Shown: positions 56,501 to 64,000 of the stretch, one piece after another
Layout: every line of letters begins with the position of its first letter
Position numbering within the stretch: position 1 is the stretch's first letter
Source of the DNA: Chlorokybus atmophyticus
Taxonomy: Eukaryota; Streptophyta; Chlorokybophyceae; Chlorokybales; Chlorokybaceae
Direction of reading: 5' to 3'
Length of the DNA: 64,000 nucleotides
Assembly: GCA_009103225.1 (NCBI GenBank)
Contig: RHPI01000585.1
Coordinates: 169,041-233,040 of the forward strand
The notes under the pieces: model-generated
What the model saw: the letters and a program-made list of their open reading frames with translations, nothing else
What the model was told of the DNA's origin: nothing
Databases searched by the model: none
Program-made: the position numbers and the translations under genes

Positions 56501-59460
56501 CACAGCAGCCACACGGGCTCTTCACCACCACCCTCACTCCCACCCCGCATGGCCTCCGCCGCGGCCTCCATCTCGCCAGGGAAGTGGCCACGAAGGGTGC
56601 TGTCCCCGCGCAGGACAACCGTGTAGGGGCGACCGGACGCGCGGGCGGAAGCCTGTGTGGGGATGTGGGTNNNNNNGGGGGGGGGGGGGGGGGAGGTTGC
56701 GGGTGGGAAGAGATTGGTGAGTCACCTTGGCGAGGTTGGCGCAGATCTCTTTGACGAGGGAGGCTGCAGCGTCAGGGGCGAGGGCGCGCGTGTTGGTCAA
56801 CACGAAGAAGCCTGCAAGAGGTTGGCAAGTTATCATGCGTGGTGCGCATGTAGCAATGCATTGTGCGCACAGGTGCACGCGCATGCACAAGCAAACATGC
56901 ATACATACGCAGACAATGTGGAATGGTGTACGATGGCATTGCAAACTCCTACTCAAATACAATGATCCAATGAAACAATATGTATGTTCATGCCTGGTGT
57001 GTCGGACTCGAGCTCGTGCGTCAACGCCTCCACCGACCACTCCGTCAACACCACAATCCCATGGACCGTTTGCGTCCCTGTGGGATCATCATCCTGCACA
57101 CATGCACACTTTGATAACACCACCCACTGTATGCGCTCACACACGCACACGCGCACACGCACAGGCACACGCATCTCCCTACCAGCGCCACGAGTGCGGG
57201 TGCCTTCTTCTCGTGGATTGCGCTCTGAATCTCTTTGGTCAGCGCGGCCGCGTCGGCGTGCTCGGCGGGCAGACGGGCGAGCGTGTCGGAAAGACTTAAA
57301 GGCGGATGGGAGGGGGAGGGTTGGGTGGAGGAGGAGGAGGAGGAGGGTGGGGCTGCCACGGACACGCCGGATATCTTCTCAAACACCTGTGGACAACAGG
57401 GCGTGTGCGTTGGCGCGAAGCAAGCATGCATGTGCTCACGCGTGTGCGCATGTGCGCGCATGCACGTGTGCGTGTGTGTTTATAGTTACTGTGGCGCATG
57501 CACAAACACACACACACACACCTGCGCACCTGCATGTGTGTTGATGATTACCGTGGCGCGTGTACACACACACATTCGCACACATGTGCACGCATGTGCG
57601 CATGTGGTTTGTGCACGAGGGCATGTGAGCATTCGTGTGTGCGTGCACGTTGGTGGCTGTTTAAAAACAACACCCCACCTTCACTAGTGCCGAGTCATCC
57701 ATCCTCCCCATCCCCATCGCCGCCCCCATCACAAACTGCTGGTGCGCCATCGCGGCGATCGGCGTCGGCATCTTCAACTCTTTGCCCCCCTCCAGCACGA
57801 TGCCCAGGTCCTTGACGAAGATGTCCAGCGCCGACTTGGGGGGAGTGAAGGAGGAGGAGAGCATGCGGGGGACGCGGTCGGAAAACATCCAACTGTTGCC
57901 CGCGGCGCCGGAGATGACGTCGAACAGGGCGCGGGTGTCGAGGCCTAAGGAGGAGGTGGCGATGATCAGTTTCATGTGAGAGTATGCAGACGGGCGTGCA
58001 AGTGCAAAGTGTTGCGTGCGCACGTACGGGCTGCGGGCGTGCGTGTGTGGACACGAGTGTGAGGGTGTGCGCACATGCAGGCATGCAAGTGTTCTGGCGC
58101 AACCGTGCGCACGCGCGTGCAGGCATGCATTGCACATACACGCGGAAGCATGCATGCGCGTGTGTGCGAGTGCGTACGCATGCGTCTGCATGCGTGTATG
58201 CGACGTGCGCGCGTACACACGTGCACGCACATGCATGTATCCACATCCAACCCACCTGCCCTTGCCCCCAGTGCCATCGCTTCCGCCGCCGCCGCGATAT
58301 GCACTCCCGCCAGCAGCTGATTCACCATTTTCACGCTCGAACCCGCCCCCGCTCCGCCCGTCACGATATGCAGATTGGCACTCATCGCATGCAACACGCC
58401 CTCCGCGGCAGACAGCGCGGACTCGCTACCGGCGGCCATGATGGTCAAGTCACCCGAACGTGCGCGGAGGGTGCCGCCGGACACGGGGGCGTCCACGAAG
58501 AGGAGACCCTGGGGGTGGGTGNCCAGGTTTTACTCAGGATGTGTTGCATGTATGAATACATGCATGAGTCGATTACTTGATACACGAGTGCATGGAACCG
58601 CACGCACGTATGCGTGCCTGCACATCACGCGTGCATGCTAGCGCGCGCGTGTGCATGCATGTGCATATGGTCAAGTCGCTTGCACTGTGCAAGGAAGTAG
58701 CAGTGATACCACATTGACGTCAAAGCATGCGCGAGAAAGAGACTCGGCATGTGGTTGCGCTGTTGTGCACGTGAGCGCATGTGTACATGCGCTCACGCAC
58801 GTGTTGCTCGAGGCGTGTGCCCAGTGCGCGCGCAGCTGCGGGTGGGACAGTCGAGCAAAGGATGACCACAGAGCCTTGCGCGAGTGTGGTCGTGGCAGCT
58901 TGGTCGCCATCAAACAACACGCTGTCGGCCTGGACAGACGAGTTATGTTGGCTGCATACACATACACTACAGACTGGTGTGATGCAAGAGCATACACACC
59001 TGCGAACTGTTGATGACCATCACGACCAGTGCAAACGCCCCCTTGCATGCGGCAGCTGGGCTGTCGGCGGCCTCACCGCCCGTCTCAGCAACAAACTTCT
59101 CCACCGATGGGGGATAGACCTAAATGCATGCGCACAAAACTTGAGCGACAACACACAATTACACTCACAGCCAGAAAACAGCCACACACACTCACACGCA
59201 CGCACACGTACACGCACACAAACAGCAATGCATTGCATCAAGCAGAAAGGTCACCTTGTTTCACCAAAATGCAGGAGTTTGAGACGTGCATGCTTGTGGT
59301 AACCATGACAGCATGCACGAGCTCTTTGAGTTTAAAGCTTGCTCACGTCGTATCCGACGACGTGGAATCCGCCCTTGACGGCGAGCGCCTGGGCCATGCC
59401 GCTCCCCATGGCGCCAAGACCCACAAACGCCACGCGGCGATTCATCTTGGAATCCGACAT
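53513..59460 (-). CDS. Trifunctional dehydrogenase - sugar-acid kinase - class II aldolase
   Basis: Fusion of three enzymes that bacteria encode separately for four-carbon sugar-acid breakdown (LtnD/OtnK-type plus a class II aldolase); plants have a similar fusion. Nineteen exons join in phase to 1103 residues. Exons 1-10: 59347-59460, 59000-59119, 58801-58929, 58256-58508, 57679-57944, 57183-57386, 56994-57093, 56726-56811, 56431-56652, 55988-56249. Exons 11-19: 55692-55911, 55493-55622, 55302-55421, 55132-55227, 54956-55048, 54709-54855, 54497-54641, 54085-54277, 53513-53924. The dehydrogenase (residues about 8-300) has VAFVGLGAMGSGMA, FVDAPVSGG and GAGAGSSVKMVNQLL. The kinase (about 360-780) has DDDPTGTQT, VLRGDSTLRGHFPGEM and KGGITSSDVA. 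The aldolase (about 830-1103) has YAVGAFNVYNLEG, SLHLDHAT, VEAELG and VLHGASGLDEG. Two introns look GC-AG. Only one dehydrogenase domain was found. Confidence 0.92.
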
Positions 59461-59763
59461 GGCTCTAGAGGATGGTTGTAACTGTTGTCAAATTACCATA
59501 CAGGGCGGTGTAGAACACAGACACCGCCGCCAAGGAGGACGCCGACGCCGCCTACACCAACACTGTGGGTGATCGCACATCTTATATCAAGCCTTGTCTC
59601 AGGGTGGGACTGCATGTAAGCATACTGTGCGCAAAAAGATAACGGACTGGGTATAGGAATAGGACTAGCGCTCAACCAAGCTTGGTATAGGAATAGGGTT
59701 AGGGCTTTCATCCACGTGGCAGTCGGCAAGGAGAAGGACGCGGCGGCGGCGGCTGCGCCTGCG
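59461..59763. promoter_or_regulatory. Shared upstream region of trifunctional enzyme and UPF1
   Basis: 303 bp between divergent starts. A 14-bp word GGTATAGGAATAGG occurs twice in the same orientation, at 59650-59663 and 59684-59697, 34 bp apart, on the UPF1 side. This is a candidate promoter element; nothing else was recognised. Confidence 0.45.
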
Positions 59764-62700
59764 ATGGCGCACGGGCCGCTCAGCCAGGATGCCATGGGGG
59801 TAGGGGGCGATGCCTACAGGTTCCTGGAGTTTACTCAGGGTGACGACGGCGATGACGACTTCTCCCTCCTCCCGGAGGTGCCGGCCCGGGCTGGACAGGC
59901 GGCGGCGGCAGAGGCGTCTCAGGCGAGCAGCAGCGGTGGCATGCGGGATGCCGTCGACACTGTGAGCGCCGACCTCGCCGGGATGACGTTCACGGAGGAT
60001 GGCGCTGCTGCCGGCACTAGCAGCAGGGCGGCAGGGGATGAGGCGGCCTCTAGCAGTGCCGCCGCCGCCTTTGGGACGGGGCAGGAGGGTGCTATGGAGG
60101 AGGTTCTAGAAGGGAGCAAAGAGGAAGCCTGCCGGTATTGCGGCATACACAATCCTGCCTGCGTTGTGCGGTGCAGTCACCCCTCCTGCAAGAAGTGGTT
60201 CTGCAACTCCAGGGGCACCACGTCCTCATCGCACATAGTTTCCCACCTGGTGCGTAGCAGTTTGTACTCTTTGCGGCAAGCGTTGGACAGTTCACACCTT
60301 CATGACAACCAACGTGCGTTTGCATGCTCGTGCATGTAACTGCTGTAGCACAATTGGCCTTTATGGATACTCCAGTTTTCATGGTTGCTTTCAGTGGATA
60401 CCTGGGTTACGTGCAGCTATACACCTGGTTGTGTTTGTTGTTGTTGCCGTCTCTACATTCGTAATCGTACACAATCAGTGACAATTGTACATGGTCATTG
60501 TCGTTGTCGTTCTCATACACTAGCACTTCCGCAGATGATGGTGTCTTTTGTTGCAGTATTGCAGTATTGGGTGTAGCAACCGATATTTATGGGTTATATT
60601 GGAATGCGCCTACGATCACGTAGATGATTTTGTTCAATCGGCTTGATCGCAGAGTTGATCCTCCGCATTCCTTCTGATCTGTTATTCTCGTTCATATACT
60701 GTGATACGATCACATAGATGATATGATTGATCAATAGGCTTGATTGCAGAGTTGATCCTCTATAGGCCTTCTGATCTGTTATTGTGGTTTATACGCTTTG
60801 TGGTCGAGTGTGCCTGCAACAAGCTGTACTCTTTGTTTTGAGACAAAGTGAGGCGCTGTGCCGAAAGATCATGTGCCACTATGTGCGTGCAACAACACAT
60901 ATACTTTGCTGTTGTGGGTGTTTGTAGGTGAGAGCCAAGCACAAGGAGGTGATGTTGCATAAAGACAGTCCGCTGGGCGAGACGATGTTGGAGTGTTACA
61001 ATTGCGGCTGCCGCAACGTGTTTCTCTTGGGCTTCATCCCAGCAAAGACAGAGTCCGTCGTGGTTCTGCTCTGCAGAGAGCCTTGCCTGAGCGTCAACAG
61101 CCTCAAAGACATGAACTGGGACCTGTCGCAGTGGACACCCCTATTTGATGATAGGTCATTCCTGCCTTGGCTTGTAAAGGTGCCATCCGAACAGGAACAA
61201 CTGCGCGCTCGACAGGTGATGTGTCGTGTGCTGTCATGAGCCTCACGAAGAGAGGGTGGTTTTGGTTTGATGTGGTTTGGTTGACTTTTGCATTGTTTCT
61301 GTTCAGATTCTCTAGTTTGGGCAAACATGTAGTGCGGTGTGTTGTGCAGATCAGTGCACAGCAAATAAACAGAATAGAGGAGTTGTGGAAAGCCAATCCG
61401 GAGGCTACGTTGGAGGACTTGGAGAAGCCTGGCGTGGATGAGGAGCCACAGCCGGTGGCGTTGCGGTACGAGGACGCGTATCAGGTACAGCATTGTAGCT
61501 ACAAGTTTGCTGAGAGCTATACATCATATGGCTATATTGTGTACCAACAACTACCTTTTTTGTGTACAGTATCAAAATGTCTTCGGCCCGCTTGTTAAGC
61601 TTGAGGCGGACTATGATAAGGTATGTTACAACCTGTCGCAGTCGTCCTTATCTTTTGATGAGTTGAACATTTTGCTGCTAGTGTTTCCTCGTGTTGTTGC
61701 TGTTCGTGTGCATGTCTGATGCTGTTGTCCTTGATCAGGTGATGAAAGAAGCACAGACCAAGGAAGGTATCACTGTGCGATGGGATGTAGGCCTCAACAA
61801 AAAGCGGCTAGCTTACTTCCTGTTTCCCAAGGTATTGTTGCTGCTAACAGAGCTACTGGGCTTGTGCATATCTGGCTGAATCCCATGTGGCCTCATAATG
61901 CATCCTTTGCTTGCAGGAGGACAACGAAATACGCTTAGTGCCTGGTGATGAGCTGAGGCTGCGCCATCCAGGCTCAAACTGGCAATGTGTTGGCCATGTG
62001 GTGAGTTTGTCACTTTGCAGCAGTGCTGTGAGTTGTAACATAGCATCATTGTGTGGTATCTGCTTGATGGCCAACACTTGGGCCTGTGCTCAGGTCAAGC
62101 TCACGCCAAACGAAGAGGTTGCACTGGAGTTGCGCAGCAACGCCGGTGCGCCCGTGGAGTCTACCTTCGGCTATGCTATCGATTTCGTCTGGAAGAGCAC
62201 CAGCTTCGACCGTATGCAGATGGCGATGAAGACTCTGGCTGTGGACGAGACCTCCGTCAGCGGGTACTTGTACCACAGGTTGTTGGGTCATGAGGTGGAA
62301 GGTGCTGCACGTGGAGGCATGGCGGGGCCAACTCAAAAGAAGCTTTCAGCTCCGGGATTGCCTGAGCTCAACCCTCCGCAGGCTTACGCTGTGCGAACGG
62401 TGCTCTCCCGCCCTCTTAGCCTTATTCAAGGCCCCCCCGGCACGGGCAAGACTGTCACATCCGCCACCGTTGTGTGGCACCTCGCACGTCAAGGCCAGGG
62501 ACAAGTGCTCGTGTGCGCCCCGAGCAACATCGCTGTTGATCAGCTGGCAGAGAAGATTGCTGCAACCGGCCTGCGGGTTGTGCGTCTCTGCGCCAAGTCC
62601 CGCGAAGCTGTGGCTTCACCCGTTCAACACTTGACGCTACATTATGCTGTCAAGCATGTGGACACCAGCCCTGAGCTTCGCAAGCTGCAGCAGTTGAAGG

Positions 62701-64000
62701 ACGAGTTGGGCGAGCTTTCAGGCACGGACGAGAAGCGATACAAAGCGTTGAAGAGGGCCTCTGAGCGTGAAGTTGCACAAGGCGCGGATGTCATCTGCAC
62801 CACGTGCGTTGGTGCTGGCGATCCTCGGCTCGCCAATTTGAAGTTCAAACAGGTGCTGATCGACGAGTCCACACAAGCCACAGAGCCCGAGTGCTTGATC
62901 CCGCTGGTCATGGGCGCGAAGCACGTCGTGTTGGTCGGCGACCATTGCCAGCTGGGCCCGGTTGTCATGTGCAAGAAAGCCGCGCGTGCGGGCCTTGCAC
63001 AGTCCCTCTTTGAGAGGCTGGTGCTGTTGGGTGTGCGGCCCGTGCGTCTGCAGCTGCAGTACCGCATGCATCCTTGCTTGTCACAGTTCCCGTCCGACGC
63101 TTACTATGAAGGCACGCTGCAGAATGGCGTGGCCGCAGCTGATCGCCTTCAGCCCGGCCTGGACTTCCCTTGGCCTGCACCTCATCGGCCGATGATGTTT
63201 CACGTGCAGCTTGGCCAGGAGGAGATGAGCGCCAGCGGGACATCCTTCCTGAACAGGACAGAAGCTGCGGCTGTGGAGAAGGCCGTGACAACATTCCTGC
63301 GTGCGGGTGTCCTTCCCGCGCAAATTGGTGTGATCACGCCGTACGAGGGTCAGCGTGCCCACATCGTCACGCACATGACACGGCACGGCCCGTTGCGACA
63401 GCAGCTATACCGCGACATTGAGGTGGCGTCTGTTGACTCGTTTCAGGGCAGGGAGAAGGACTACATCATTCTCTCATGTGTGCGGTCCAATGATCGTCAC
63501 GGCATCGGGTTTTTGTCCGACCCTCGCAGGTTGAATGTGGCGCTCACGCGCGCTCGCTATGGCCTTGTCATCTTTGGGAACCCGAAAGCGCTGTCCAAGC
63601 ATCCCATCTGGCATGCTCTGCTGGTTCATTTCAAGGCCAATGAGTGCTTGGTGGAGGGACCGCTGAACAACCTCAAGCAAAGCATGGTGCAGTTCCAGAA
63701 GCCCAACCGCCTGCCGGTCGACCAGCAGGTCAGTGATGGTGTTTAAGGCAACAGTTAGCATATTTACCATGTCAGTTTCAGTACAACTCTTGAAGCGTGT
63801 TGTAGTGACACTTGAAGCCAAGATCTGATGATGTGGGCAACTTATGTGCAGGGCCGCTTTATGTCCAATGGAAGTGCATTCGTTCCCGTGCCGACAGCCA
63901 ATGCGGCAGCTGGCCCGCAGGCAGACCGGCAGCGCAGCGGCGGTCGTGGTCGCGCGCCCGATGGTCGCGGCGGCGGTATGCTGCCCGTGAACCCGTACCC
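59764..64000 (+). CDS. UPF1: UPF1/RENT1 RNA helicase, 3' end beyond window
   Basis: Core ATPase of nonsense-mediated mRNA decay, cytoplasmic, superfamily 1B helicase. Eight exons are visible (59764-60249, 60928-61215, 61350-61484, 61570-61620, 61739-61831, 61917-62000, 62094-63728, 63852 onward) and the gene is cut by the window end. The N-terminal Cys/His domain has [23 protein letters not shown] and [19 protein letters not shown]. Helicase motifs: Walker [54 protein letters not shown] and [11 protein letters not shown]. The last exon is Gly/Arg-rich. The frame is open upstream of the chosen ATG to a GTG at 59716, but MAHGPLSQ is the first ATG. The 679-bp first intron contains a 94-bp tandem duplication. 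Confidence 0.97.
60611..60794. repeat. 94-bp tandem duplication in UPF1 intron 1
   Basis: Two copies starting TACGATCAC(G/A)TAGATGAT at 60611 and 60705. Each contains GGCTTGAT(C/T)GCAGAGTTGATCC and CTTCTGATCTGTTATT. They differ by scattered substitutions and a few indels. Confidence 0.85.

Overview
The window is nuclear DNA from an intron-rich eukaryote, most likely a large-genome unicellular alga. The evidence is indirect: split genes with GT-AG introns, a phi-type (plant/algal) glutathione S-transferase, and a three-domain dehydrogenase-kinase-aldolase fusion of the kind known from plants. No plastid gene fixes the lineage, so green alga is an inference. There are no rRNA or tRNA genes and no CRISPR array. 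|| Layout. 1-5.1 kb is AT-rich, gene-free and full of nested inverted repeats and palindromes. 5.1-6.1 kb holds the glutathione S-transferase (minus strand). 6.1-9.7 kb has no recognisable gene. 9.7-11.35 kb is a decayed pogo/DDE_1-type transposase. 11.6-20.5 kb is a nearly full-length Ty3/gypsy LTR retrotransposon on the minus strand. Its polyprotein runs gag - protease - C5 cytosine DNA methyltransferase - reverse transcriptase - RNase H - integrase - PHD finger. That domain combination is the standout of the window. || From 21.5 kb to the end the window is a dense set of multi-exon host genes: an EGF-bearing GT29 sialyltransferase-like enzyme (+), a ClC chloride channel/exchanger (-), a small two-helix membrane protein (+), an EamA drug/metabolite transporter (-), a WD40 protein (+), then a gene-poor 5 kb with several perfect palindromes, then a THUMPD3-like RNA methyltransferase (-), a TRIM37-like RING/B-box/MATH ubiquitin ligase (+), an indoleamine 2,3-dioxygenase (+), a trifunctional four-carbon sugar-acid enzyme (-), and the nonsense-mediated-decay helicase UPF1 (+, cut by the window end). 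|| Four minus/plus pairs are head to head with short shared upstream regions, suggesting bidirectional promoters. The genes do not form one pathway. Exon models were built by hand from splice signals, phase continuity and family similarity. Introns are strikingly rich in alternating CA/TG and CG tracts, and at least three appear to use GC-AG splice sites.
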